Positions 1 through 6,666 of a DNA stretch of 12,371 nt are shown here, one piece after another. The notes under the pieces are model-generated. The model searched no databases. It saw only the letters and a program-made list of their open reading frames with translations, and was not told the origin of the DNA. Numbering within the stretch: the first letter of the stretch is position 1; every line of letters starts with the position of its first letter. Location of the stretch: contig DPHV01000019.1 of NCBI GenBank assembly GCA_003521625.1, forward strand, positions 1 through 12,371, given 5' to 3'. This DNA comes from Ruminococcus sp. Lineage in GTDB: Bacteria; Bacillota; Clostridia; Oscillospirales; Acutalibacteraceae. The position numbers and the translations under genes were made by a program.

Positions 1-299
1 GAAAAGCCGTCCCCTACGGCGATATAGGAAACGTTTGTATTTAGTCGGAGGGACACGGCGTGCCGTGTCCGCAGTGGCAATCAAACTTTACCGATTAAAT
101 CGTAGTTTTAGAGAAAAACTCACATTTCCGTAGGGGACGGGTTCCCACACGTCCCGAAACGTATCCGATATATCTATCACCCCGAGGAAACCAAACCTTT
201 CCAAACAACACGCACTATTACAAATTCGGAAATCTGCGTGTCGAGGCACTCGACCGACCATTAATTCCGCATTACGCATTCCGAATTACGCATTAAAAA
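1..299. repeat. Composite dispersed intergenic repeat, copy 1 (left end outside window)
   Basis: This gene-free stretch is assembled from blocks that recur at 8361-8555 and 12293-12371. In order it holds a block at 6-48 (hairpin GCCGT/ACGGC, then a GGAAACGTTTGTATTT segment), a GGACACGGC/GCCGTGTCC hairpin at 51-70, a 45-nt core at 130-174, a 38-nt block at 193-230 (36 of 38 identical to 8467-8504), and a 44-nt block at 256-299 (43 of 44 identical to 8512-8555) ending in 7-nt units of the form ATTMCGM. The segment between about 71 and 129 has no counterpart in the second copy, so cassettes seem to be swapped inside a common frame. A 63-codon minus-strand open frame here lies entirely in the repeat and is not a credible gene. 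The element ends just before the promoter of the aminotransferase gene. Confidence 0.85.
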
Positions 300-316
300 T
301 TATATTTTACTTAAAC

Positions 317-345
317 TTTACTTTTGCATTTAGTTGTTGTATAAT
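317..345 (+). promoter_or_regulatory. Promoter of the aminotransferase gene
   Basis: A perfect -10 hexamer TATAAT (340-345) is preceded by TG at 338-339. A -35-like TTTACT (317-322) lies 17 nt upstream. The start point should be near 352, giving a leader of about 83 nt. The gene's ribosome site AAAGGAG is at 420-426, 8 nt before the ATG. Confidence 0.7.
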
Positions 346-373
346 GGAATGTACGAATTTGTACATTCCATTA
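342..373. promoter_or_regulatory. Perfect 13-bp inverted repeat over the -10 box: likely operator
   Basis: TAATGGAATGTAC (342-354) and its exact reverse complement (361-373) are separated by 6 nt. The palindrome starts inside the TATAAT box and runs through the expected transcription start to about +21. Because the left arm would lie mostly outside the transcript, a protein-binding site is more likely than an RNA hairpin. I cannot name the regulator; the half-site core is ATGTAC. Confidence 0.6.
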
Positions 374-434
374 ATTTTGTTTATAAGTTTATTCAAAATA
401 CGAAACGTCCTGATAAAACAAAGGAGATTTTTGA

Positions 435-1640
435 ATGAGAAAGATTCCTTTTTCGCCGCCCGATATTTCACAGGCGGAAATAGACGAGGTAGTTAAGGTT
501 GTAAAATCGGGCTGGATTACCACAGGTCCCGAAACAAAGCTGTTTGAAAGCAGAATTGCCGACTTCTGTCACGTGAACAGGGCTGTCTGCCTTTCGTCGC
601 AGACCTCCTGTGCCGAGCTGACACTGCGTATTCTCGGAATCGGACCGGGGGACGAGGTTATTCTTCCTGCCTACACCTACACCGCAACCGCATCTATTGT
701 CTATCACGTCGGCGCAAAGCCCGTTATGATTGACTGCAAAAGCGGAAGCTTTGAGATGGATTACGACAAGATGGAGGAAGCAATCAACCACAACACCAAG
801 GCGATTATTCCCGTTGACCTTGCAGGCGTAATTTGCGACTACGACAGGATTTTTGAAGCTGTCGAGCGCAAAAAGAGCATTTTCCGTCCCAAAAACGAGC
901 TTCAGGAGAAGTTCGGCAGAGTTTTCGTTGTGGCTGACGGCGCACACGCATTCGGCGCACAGTGGCACGGCAAAATGTGCGGTGAAATTGCCGACTTTAC
1001 AAATTTCAGCTTTCACGCTGTTAAGAATATGACAACCGCCGAGGGCGGTGCAGCTGTGCACAGAGTTCACGACGGAATTGACGAGGAAGAAATGTACAGG
1101 CAGTATATGCTCCTTTCGCTCCACGGTCAGACAAAGGACGCTTACCAGAAAAACAAGGTTGCGGCGTGGGAATATGACGTTGTTGACACGCAGTATAAAT
1201 GTAATATGCCCGACGTTCTGGCGGCTCTCGGTATTGCCCAGCTTTCGAGATACGACAAAATTCTCGACCGCAGACACGAGCTTATAAGGCTCTACAACGA
1301 GGAGTTCAAGGATTTGCCGATTCAGGTGCTAAACCACTGCGACGAAAATCACCGCAGTAGCGGACATCTTTACTTTGTACGCTTTATCGGTAAGGACGCA
1401 GAGTACAGAAACAAATTTTACAATATGATGGCAGAGCACGGAATTATGTGCAACGTGCACTTCAAGCCCCTTCCGATGCTTTCGGCATACAGCAAGCGTG
1501 GCTTTAAGATTTCCGACTATCCGAACGCCTACAATATGCACAAAAACCAGCTCACGCTCCCGATGAACACAACGCTGTCGGACGATGATGCGTGGTACAT
1601 TATTGAAACCTTCAAGCAGTGCATAAATACACTTAAATAA
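435..1640 (+). CDS. DegT/DnrJ/EryC1/StrS-family PLP aminotransferase
   Basis: The 401-residue product has the length and motifs of the DegT/DnrJ/EryC1/StrS family. Members use pyridoxal phosphate to transaminate a keto-sugar nucleotide, usually with glutamate as donor, for cell-surface glycans or antibiotics. Visible marks are the N-terminal GWITTGP segment (residues about 26-32, typical of the ArnB/PseC branch), the PAYTYTATA stretch, the cofactor-binding DGAHAFGA segment (Asp168, His171) and the Schiff-base lysine Lys197 in FHAVKNMTTAEGG. The start has AAAGGAG 8 nt upstream. The gene is transcribed alone from its own promoter and ends at a strong terminator. No sugar-nucleotide synthesis genes are adjacent, so the substrate cannot be read from context. 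Family assignment is secure; the sugar substrate is unknown. Confidence 0.9.
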   Translation: MRKIPFSPPDISQAEIDEVVKVVKSGWITTGPETKLFESRIADFCHVNRAVCLSSQTSCAELTLRILGIGPGDEVILPAYTYTATASIVYHVGAKPVMIDCKSGSFEMDYDKMEEAINHNTKAIIPVDLAGVICDYDRIFEAVERKKSIFRPKNELQEKFGRVFVVADGAHAFGAQWHGKMCGEIADFTNFSFHAVKNMTTAEGGAAVHRVHDGIDEEEMYRQYMLLSLHGQTKDAYQKNKVAAWEYDVVDTQYKCNMPDVLAALGIAQLSRYDKILDRRHELIRLYNEEFKDLPIQVLNHCDENHRSSGHLYFVRFIGKDAEYRNKFYNMMAEHGIMCNVHFKPLPMLSAYSKRGFKISDYPNAYNMHKNQLTLPMNTTLSDDDAWYIIETFKQCINTLK

Positions 1641-1642
1641 GA

Positions 1643-1680
1643 AACAGCCGTTGGTGCAAAATCCAACGGCTGTTGTTTTT
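1643..1680. terminator. Bidirectional intrinsic terminator between convergent genes
   Basis: A 12-bp perfect stem AACAGCCGTTGG (1643-1654) / CCAACGGCTGTT (1663-1674) with an 8-nt loop is followed by GTTTTT on the plus strand. On the minus strand the stem is followed by TTTCTTATTT. It can therefore stop both the aminotransferase transcript and the coaX-birA transcript, whose coding region ends at 1699. Confidence 0.9.
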
Positions 1681-1698
1681 ATGACTCTTCAAATATTT

Positions 1699-2667
1699 TC
1701 AATATATCCCCTGAACGGTCACTTCGCCCGAATTTACAAGGCTGATTGTGCCGTCGGACATCATCACCTTAAGCTCGCCGTGCTCGGAAACGCCGACAGC
1801 CATTCCGCTGATTCTGCGTGTTCCTCGCTGAAACGTCACGCTTCTGCCCAACGTTGCGCATAAGTCGGTATATTCCGACAGTGCAGTCGAGGTAAGCTCA
1901 AGGTTGTTTTTTACAAACTCGTTTTCAATGTGCTCAAGCACGCAGGCTAAAAACTCGTTTTTGTCAACGTGTCTGCCTGTTTCAAGCAACAGCGACGTTG
2001 CCTTGAATGCGATTTCCTCGGGGAATGACGTGTGGTCAACGTTGATTCCGATTCCCGTAATAACGTACTCAACAGCGTCAAATTCTGCGCTCATCTCGGT
2101 TAGAATTCCGACAAGCTTTTTTCTGCCGACTATAATATCGTTCGGCCACTTGATAACGCAGTCAAGCTTTGTGTATTCCCTTATCGCCTTGCACACTGCA
2201 AGTCCTGCAAGCGGAGTGATTGCCGAAACCTCACTCGGGGCAACGTTGGGGCGCAAAAGCACAGAAAACGCAATACCGTCATCTTTTTTGCTCTGCCACG
2301 TCCTGCCGAGTCTGCCCTTGCCCTTTGTCTGCTCTCTTGCAACAACGACAGTACCGTTTTCGCACCCCTCGTTGCCGAGCTTTTTAAGGTAGTCGTTTGT
2401 CGAATCAACGCTGTCAAGCACAATCAGATTTTTGCCGATAATCTTGTTGTGCAAAAGGCTTTTCAGACTGCTTTCGTTTAAGTAATTCGGCGAGGAAACA
2501 AGGCGGTAGCCCCTGTTTGTGACTGACTGAATTTCATATCCCTTTTCCTTTAGTGCGTTAATCGCTTTCCACACAGCCTGGCGTGAAACTCCGAGCTTTT
2601 CGGAAATCTCCTGCCCCGATATAAAATCGTCTGCATTAAGTAAAATATCAAGAATTTTTTTCTGCAT
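1699..2667 (-). CDS. birA: Biotin-[acetyl-CoA-carboxylase] ligase / biotin operon repressor
   Basis: This 322-residue protein has the full class II BirA layout. An N-terminal winged helix-turn-helix (about residues 1-57, recognition region 19-40) is followed by the catalytic ligase domain and a small C-terminal SH3-like domain (about 270-322). Ligase marks are STNDYLK (89-95), the adenylate-binding TKGKGRLGRTW (114-124), KWPND (173-177) with KKLVGIL following, and GIGIN (205-209). It joins biotin to carrier lysines of carboxylases through biotinyl-AMP, and the HTH domain implies that it also represses biotin genes. No biotin genes or obvious BirA operator are in this window. The gene starts 6 nt after the coaX stop with only a weak GGTGATG ribosome site, so translational coupling to coaX is likely. 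Confidence 0.95.
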   Translation of the reverse strand: MQKKILDILLNADDFISGQEISEKLGVSRQAVWKAINALKEKGYEIQSVTNRGYRLVSSPNYLNESSLKSLLHNKIIGKNLIVLDSVDSTNDYLKKLGNEGCENGTVVVAREQTKGKGRLGRTWQSKKDDGIAFSVLLRPNVAPSEVSAITPLAGLAVCKAIREYTKLDCVIKWPNDIIVGRKKLVGILTEMSAEFDAVEYVITGIGINVDHTSFPEEIAFKATSLLLETGRHVDKNEFLACVLEHIENEFVKNNLELTSTALSEYTDLCATLGRSVTFQRGTRRISGMAVGVSEHGELKVMMSDGTISLVNSGEVTVQGIY

Positions 2668-2673
2668 AAATCA

Positions 2674-3441
2674 TCACCGATTGTTTTTCTTATAAATATA
2701 TTTCAGACCGTCCAGAATTACGTTTTCGTCGGCGATAATGTTGTGGGTGCAGTTTTCAGCCATAAGCTGTGAAAAGCCGCCTGTTGCAATGACCTTGCAT
2801 TTCTTTCCCACCTGCTCATAAAAGCGGTCAATCATTCCGTCAAGCATACACGCCGTACCGAACATAACTCCCGAACGCATACAGTCGCTCGTGTTGGTTG
2901 AGATTACCTTTTCGGGTGCCTTGAAGTCAATAGACGGGAGCAATGCGCCCTTGCTTGTGAGTGCGTCAAGCGAAATTCCCACACCGGGAGCAATTGCGCC
3001 GCCGAGATAGGTTTTATTCTCGTCAACATAGACTATTACCGTTGCAGTTCCCATAAAAATCATTATAAACGGTCCGCCGTATTTTTCGTAAGCTCCGACG
3101 CAACCTGCAACAATGTCTGCTCCGAGCTTTTCGGGATTGTCGATTTTGATGTTCAGTCCCGACTTCACCCCCGGACCGATAACAAGGCTCTTGACTCCCG
3201 AAACCGTTTCAATAGCGTTTGAGAGGGGAGAGGTGATTTTAGGCACAACGGAGCTGATTATTGAGGAGTCTATGCTGTCTGCACTGATGTTGTAAATCTG
3301 AAAAAAGGTGTACAGCTCAACGGCAAACTCGTCGCTTGTCTTTGCGGTATCGGTTGAAACACGAAGCTTGAATTTAAGCTCGTCGCCGTCGTAAATTCCG
3401 AATTTTATATTAGTGTTTCCCACGTCAGCCGTTAAAAGCAT
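2674..3441 (-). CDS. coaX: Type III pantothenate kinase
   Basis: The product phosphorylates pantothenate in the first step of coenzyme A synthesis. It is 255 residues from the chosen start, the usual CoaX size. Visible marks are the N-terminal phosphate loop DVGNTN (Asp6), GAD with Asp109, GTAT (131-134), GGAIAPG (147-153) and the ATGG nucleotide segment (219-222). An upstream in-frame ATG at 3480 would add 13 residues, but the ATG at 3441 has GGAGG 7 nt before it and puts the phosphate loop at the normal distance from the N-terminus. Two positions depart from what I recall as the family pattern. The Arg that usually follows GAD is Ile110, and the Asp two residues before GTAT is Phe129. It is the first gene of the coaX-birA operon; these neighbours are known as adjacent or even fused genes in other bacteria. 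Confidence 0.9.
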   Translation of the reverse strand: MLLTADVGNTNIKFGIYDGDELKFKLRVSTDTAKTSDEFAVELYTFFQIYNISADSIDSSIISSVVPKITSPLSNAIETVSGVKSLVIGPGVKSGLNIKIDNPEKLGADIVAGCVGAYEKYGGPFIMIFMGTATVIVYVDENKTYLGGAIAPGVGISLDALTSKGALLPSIDFKAPEKVISTNTSDCMRSGVMFGTACMLDGMIDRFYEQVGKKCKVIATGGFSQLMAENCTHNIIADENVILDGLKYIYKKNNR

Positions 3442-3448
3442 AAAATTT

Positions 3449-3453
3449 CCTCC
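3449..3453 (-). promoter_or_regulatory. Ribosome binding site deciding the coaX start
   Basis: GGAGG on the minus strand lies 7 nt before the ATG at 3441. No comparable site precedes the longer in-frame ATG at 3480, which is also close to the expected transcription start. The shorter protein is therefore preferred. Confidence 0.8.
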
Positions 3454-3485
3454 AAGATAAATAATAATTCCAAATCTCAAATAAA

Positions 3486-3513
3486 ATTATATCACAAATC
3501 TGTCCTGTTTCAA
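3486..3513 (-). promoter_or_regulatory. Promoter of the coaX-birA operon
   Basis: On the minus strand TTGAAA (3513-3508) and a perfect TATAAT (3491-3486) are separated by 16 nt. The expected start near 3479 gives a leader of about 38 nt to the coaX ATG. This placement also argues against translation starting at 3480. Confidence 0.8.
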
Positions 3514-3563
3514 GCGTGATATTCATTAATTTTGTCTTTATTTCGGGATTTGAGAAAAAATTG

Positions 3564-3591
3564 TTGAAATTTGTTTGAGATTGTGTATAAT
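3564..3591 (+). promoter_or_regulatory. Promoter of the split transketolase operon
   Basis: TTGAAA (3564-3569) and TATAAT (3586-3591) are separated by 16 nt, with TG at 3584-3585 as an extended -10. It is divergent from the coaX promoter and has the same two hexamers. Expected start is near 3598. Confidence 0.85.
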
Positions 3592-3636
3592 TAAATTAGT
3601 TGTGTGCTGTTGCGCACCGCTTTAGACATTATTCTG

Positions 3637-3642
3637 AAAGGA
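3637..3642 (+). promoter_or_regulatory. Ribosome binding site deciding the start of the transketolase N-terminal subunit
   Basis: AAAGGA lies 9 nt before the ATG at 3652. Alternative starts are worse: the ATG at 3643 abuts this site, and the GTG at 3604 lies almost at the expected transcription start with no ribosome site. Confidence 0.75.
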
Positions 3643-3651
3643 ATGTATTTA

Positions 3652-4500
3652 ATGGATAGTTCAGAAATCAAGCAGCTTCAGATTCTTGCCGCAAAGTCAA
3701 GAATGGGCGCAATTCTCGGTACTTACCACGCAAAATCGGGACACCCCGGCGGTTCGCTTTCGGCGGCTGACATCTTCACTTACCTTTATTTTAAGGAAAT
3801 GAACGTTAAGCCCGAACAGCCCGACTGGGAGGACAGAGACCGCTTTGTGCTTTCAAAGGGACATTGCTGCCCCAGCCTTTACGCAACGCTTGCGCTCAAG
3901 GGATATTTTGACTGGAACGAGCTTACCGTTCTCCGCCACGTTGGCGCAATGCTTCAGGGACACCCCGATATGAAGGGCACTCCCGGCATTGATATGAGCA
4001 CAGGCTCGCTCGGACAGGGAGTTTCTGCGGCTTGCGGTATGGCTCTTGCGGCTAAGCTTGACAACAAGGACTATCGCACATATACAGTTCTCGGCGACGG
4101 TGAGGTTGAGGAAGGTCAGGTTTGGGAGGCTGCAATGTTTGCTTCTCACAACAAGCTTGACAACCTCGTTGTTATCGTTGACCAGAACGGCTTGCAGATT
4201 GACGGCACCGTTGAAGAGGTTGCAGGAATCGAGCCTCTGGACAAGAAGTTTGAGTCCTTCGGCTTTGAGGTAATCAAAATTGACGGTCACGACTTTGAGC
4301 AGATTGCATCATCCCTTGACAAGGCAAAGACCGTTAAGGGCAAGCCCACTGCAATTCTTGCCAAAACAATCAAGGGCAAGGGCGTTTCATTTATGGAAAA
4401 TCAGGTTGGCTGGCACGGCTCTGCTCCCAACAAGGAACAGTACGAGCAGGCTACAGCCGAGCTTCAGGCTGAGATTGACAGATTGGAGGGCAATTGCTGA
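3652..4500 (+). CDS. Transketolase, N-terminal (thiamine diphosphate-binding) subunit
   Basis: The 282-residue product matches the N-terminal half of transketolase, encoded separately as in many clostridia and archaea. With its partner it moves two-carbon ketol units between sugar phosphates in the non-oxidative pentose phosphate pathway, supplying ribose 5-phosphate and erythrose 4-phosphate. Cofactor and substrate marks are YHAKSGHPGG (His26, His31), GHPD (His103), and the ThDP/Mg2+ signature beginning GDGEVEEGQVWEA (148-160) and ending at Asn179 in VDQNG. The Pyr-domain glutamate is absent here and is supplied by the next gene. The stop codon overlaps the next start by one base (TGATG), consistent with coupled translation and equal subunit supply. 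Confidence 0.95.
   Translation: MDSSEIKQLQILAAKSRMGAILGTYHAKSGHPGGSLSAADIFTYLYFKEMNVKPEQPDWEDRDRFVLSKGHCCPSLYATLALKGYFDWNELTVLRHVGAMLQGHPDMKGTPGIDMSTGSLGQGVSAACGMALAAKLDNKDYRTYTVLGDGEVEEGQVWEAAMFASHNKLDNLVVIVDQNGLQIDGTVEEVAGIEPLDKKFESFGFEVIKIDGHDFEQIASSLDKAKTVKGKPTAILAKTIKGKGVSFMENQVGWHGSAPNKEQYEQATAELQAEIDRLEGNC
4485..4490 (+). promoter_or_regulatory. Ribosome binding site of the transketolase C-terminal subunit, inside the upstream gene
   Basis: GGAGGG lies in the last codons of the upstream subunit gene, 9 nt before the ATG at 4500. An in-frame TTG at 4494 is only 3 nt away from this site and is rejected as the start. Confidence 0.75.
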
Positions 4501-5447
4501 TGGCTGAAACAAAGAAAATTGCAACAAGAGAAAGCTTTGGTATGGCTCTTTGTGAGCTTGCCAAGACCAATAAGGATATAGTTGTTTTTGACGCAGACCT
4601 TGCTGCTGCTACAAAAACAGGCATTTTCAAAAAGGAATTTCCCGACAGATTTTTCGACTGCGGTATTGCCGAGGGCAATATGGTAGGCGTTGCGGCAGGT
4701 ATGGCGGCAGCAGGCAAAATTCCCGTTGCGGCTTCGTTTGCAATGTTCGCAACAGGCAGAGCTTTTGAGCAGATTCGCAACTCCGTTGCTTATCCGCACT
4801 TAAACGTAAAAATCGCAGGAAGTCACGCCGGTATTTCAACAGGCGAGGACGGCGCAACTCACCAGTGCCTTGAGGACATCGGCATTATGAGAACAATCCC
4901 CGGTATGGTTGTTTTAAATCCTGCCGACCACTATGAGATGATGGCGGCTACAAAGGCGGCAATCGAGTACAACGGCCCTGTTTATATAAGACTCGGCAGA
5001 CTTGCAATTGACAGCTTCAACGACCCCGAAACATATAATTTCGAGCTCGGCAAGGGTATTACGCTCCACGAGGGCAACGACGTTGCAGTTATCGCAACAG
5101 GTCTTGTTGTGAACGAGGCGTTAAAGGCTGTTAAGGAGCTTGAATCCGAGGGAATCAACGCACGTCTTATCAACATTCACACAATCAAGCCGATTGACAG
5201 AGAAATCATTATCAAGGCGGCTAAGGAAACAGGAAGAATCATTACAGTTGAAGAGCACAACGTAATCGGCGGTCTGGGCGACGCAGTTTGTGAGGTTACA
5301 AGCGCAGAATGTCCCGTAAAGGTTACAAAAATCGGTGTAAACGACAGATTCGGTTACAGCGGTCCGGCTCTTGAGCTTCTTGATAAATTTGAACTCACAC
5401 AGCCCCATATCGCAAAGGCAATCAGAGCTGTTGTCAAAGAGGGCTGA
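4500..5447 (+). CDS. Transketolase, C-terminal (pyrimidine-binding) subunit
   Basis: The 315-residue product corresponds to the pyrimidine-binding and C-terminal domains of transketolase. The cofactor-activating glutamate is Glu58 in GIAEGNMVG. It is followed by ASFAMFATGRAFEQIRN (78-94), GSHAGISTGEDGATHQ (107-122) with the substrate-side histidines, and the C-terminal transketolase domain from about residue 180. It pairs with the product of the upstream gene to form the full active site at the subunit interface. The two genes form a closed operon ended by a terminator 25 nt after the stop. A pyruvate-dehydrogenase-type or DXP-synthase E1 beta chain has a similar fold, but the neighbouring subunit and the motifs favour transketolase. 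Confidence 0.94.
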   Translation: MAETKKIATRESFGMALCELAKTNKDIVVFDADLAAATKTGIFKKEFPDRFFDCGIAEGNMVGVAAGMAAAGKIPVAASFAMFATGRAFEQIRNSVAYPHLNVKIAGSHAGISTGEDGATHQCLEDIGIMRTIPGMVVLNPADHYEMMAATKAAIEYNGPVYIRLGRLAIDSFNDPETYNFELGKGITLHEGNDVAVIATGLVVNEALKAVKELESEGINARLINIHTIKPIDREIIIKAAKETGRIITVEEHNVIGGLGDAVCEVTSAECPVKVTKIGVNDRFGYSGPALELLDKFELTQPHIAKAIRAVVKEG

Positions 5448-5472
5448 GTATAGTTTTATATCAGACAGCATA

Positions 5473-5510
5473 GGGGCTGACTCTTACGAGCCAGCCCCAT
5501 TTTAAATTTA
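5473..5510 (+). terminator. Intrinsic terminator of the transketolase operon
   Basis: A GC-rich stem GGGGCTG-A-CTC (5473-5483) / GAG-C-CAGCCCC (5488-5498) with one mismatch and a TTAC loop is followed by an AT-rich tail ATTTTAAATTTA. Confidence 0.85.
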
Positions 5511-5526
5511 GTGTTTGTATTAAACT

Positions 5527-5676
5527 CCGTAGGGGCGGATTTGCATATCCGCCCAAATGCAGAGGAAAACTAATGATGAGATAATCGGCTAAATTGAAAA
5601 AATGATTATTTCCTTAACACTTTAATTTATTGGTTAGTGCGTGTTCACGGGCGGATATGCAAATCCGCCCCTACGG
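5527..5676. repeat. 150-bp element with perfect 28-bp terminal inverted repeats
   Basis: Positions 5527-5554 and 5649-5676 are exact reverse complements of each other over 28 bases, with the identity stopping abruptly on both sides. Each end is itself a near-palindrome (GGGCGGAT, 6 nt, ATCCGCCC). The 94-nt interior has no open frame of note. It contains AACACGCACTA on the minus strand (5645-5635), an 11-mer also present in the composite repeats at about 211 and 8485. Size, structure and lack of coding capacity suggest a MITE-like non-autonomous element or a structured dispersed repeat. I found no clear target duplication next to it. Confidence 0.8.
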
Positions 5677-5757
5677 TTAGATAAAATAGTTTATTTATTT
5701 CAAAAATTGTTAATTTTTAATTGTTAATTGTAAATTGTTTATTGGAGTGTTATTAAT
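5677..5757 (+). promoter_or_regulatory. AT-rich leader of the reductase operon
   Basis: This segment is almost pure A+T and contains TTGTTAATT twice (5707-5715 and 5721-5729), a 14-nt period. TTGTTA at 5707-5712 with TAAATT at 5731-5736 (18-nt gap) is a possible but poor promoter. The ribosome site GGAG at 5744-5747 is 10 nt before the ATG. No operator is obvious. Confidence 0.35.
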
Positions 5758-6663
5758 ATGTCACAAATTCTCGACCTTGTCATCTGCGGCGGAGGTGCCG
5801 CAGGACTTACATCAGCCGTCTATGCCGCAAGGAGCGGTCTTGACTTTGTGCTGATTGACATTTCCTCGTCAATGGGCAGTCAGATTACGCAGACATCAGA
5901 CGTTGACAACTACACAGGCTTTGAAAAGGTCAACGGTATGGAGCTTGTTATGAAATTTTACGAGCACGCAAAGGCGCTCAACGCTCCGATGATAAATGAT
6001 GAAGTGCAGGAAATCACAAAGGAAAACGGCATTTTCACCGTAAAATGCGCACAGGGCGAGTACAAAACAAGAACTGTAATCTACTGCTCGGGCGCATCTC
6101 ACAGAGAGCTTGGCGTTAAGGGCGAAAAGGAGCTTCTGGGCAGGGGAGTAGGCTACTGCGCAGTATGCGACGGATTTTTCTACCGCAACAAAACCGTTGT
6201 TGTAGTCGGCGGAGGAAACACAGCCGTAACTGACGCACTCTATCTTTCAAAAATCTGCAAAAAGGTAATTTTATTGCACAGACGTGACAGCCTGCGTGCC
6301 GAAAAAATCCTTGTTGAGAGGCTCGAAAATGCAGAAAATGTTGAGCTTATGTTCAACAGCGAGGTTGCTGAAATCCTCGGTGAAAAAGGCGCAGACGGCG
6401 TTCTGCTCAAAAGCGGAGAAAAAATTGACTGTGACGGCGTGTTTATTGCAGTCGGAATTGTTCCGAGGAGCGAAACTGTAAAAAGCCTTGCAAAGCTTGA
6501 TAACAACGGCTATATCGTTGCGGATGAAAGCGGCAGAACATCACTTGACGGACTTTTTGCGGCAGGAGATGTTCGCACAAAGGCACTTCGTCAGATTATC
6601 ACAGCCTGCTCCGACGGTGCAAACTGCGTTGACAGCGTGAATAAATATCTGGATAATTTATAA
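5758..6663 (+). CDS. trxB: Thioredoxin-disulfide reductase (NAD(P)H-dependent flavoprotein)
   Basis: The 301-residue product is a low-molecular-weight thioredoxin reductase, which passes electrons from a nicotinamide cofactor through FAD and a redox disulfide to thioredoxin or a similar partner. Domains in order: FAD Rossmann motif GGGAAG (11-16), the redox pair Cys134-Cys137 in GYCAVCDG, a second nucleotide motif VVGGGNTAV (149-157), HRRDSLRA (174-181, a pattern linked to NADPH binding) and the closing FAD motif GLFAAGD (265-271). No thioredoxin gene is adjacent. It heads a probable three-gene operon with the exporter and HAD genes. Ferredoxin-dependent and other specialised members of this flavoprotein family share the fold, so the electron donor is inferred only from the HRR motif. 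Confidence 0.92.
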   Translation: MSQILDLVICGGGAAGLTSAVYAARSGLDFVLIDISSSMGSQITQTSDVDNYTGFEKVNGMELVMKFYEHAKALNAPMINDEVQEITKENGIFTVKCAQGEYKTRTVIYCSGASHRELGVKGEKELLGRGVGYCAVCDGFFYRNKTVVVVGGGNTAVTDALYLSKICKKVILLHRRDSLRAEKILVERLENAENVELMFNSEVAEILGEKGADGVLLKSGEKIDCDGVFIAVGIVPRSETVKSLAKLDNNGYIVADESGRTSLDGLFAAGDVRTKALRQIITACSDGANCVDSVNKYLDNL

Positions 6664-6666
6664 TAT

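Noticed and set aside
88..279. 63-codon open frame on the minus strand
   Set aside because: It lies wholly in the dispersed repeat, has no ribosome site, and its start is in the 7-nt array. Frames like this arise from the repeat itself.
1..299. CRISPR array suggested by several repeated blocks
   Set aside because: The blocks are dispersed, not regularly spaced with uniform spacers, and no cas genes are nearby.
468..1277. 269-codon minus-strand open frame opposite the aminotransferase gene
   Set aside because: It shadows a well-supported gene with full catalytic motifs. Its translation has no recognisable domain and no promoter or ribosome site.
3604..3651. Longer N-terminus for the transketolase subunit from a GTG start
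   Set aside because: The GTG is almost at the predicted transcription start and has no ribosome site; AAAGGA fits the ATG at 3652.
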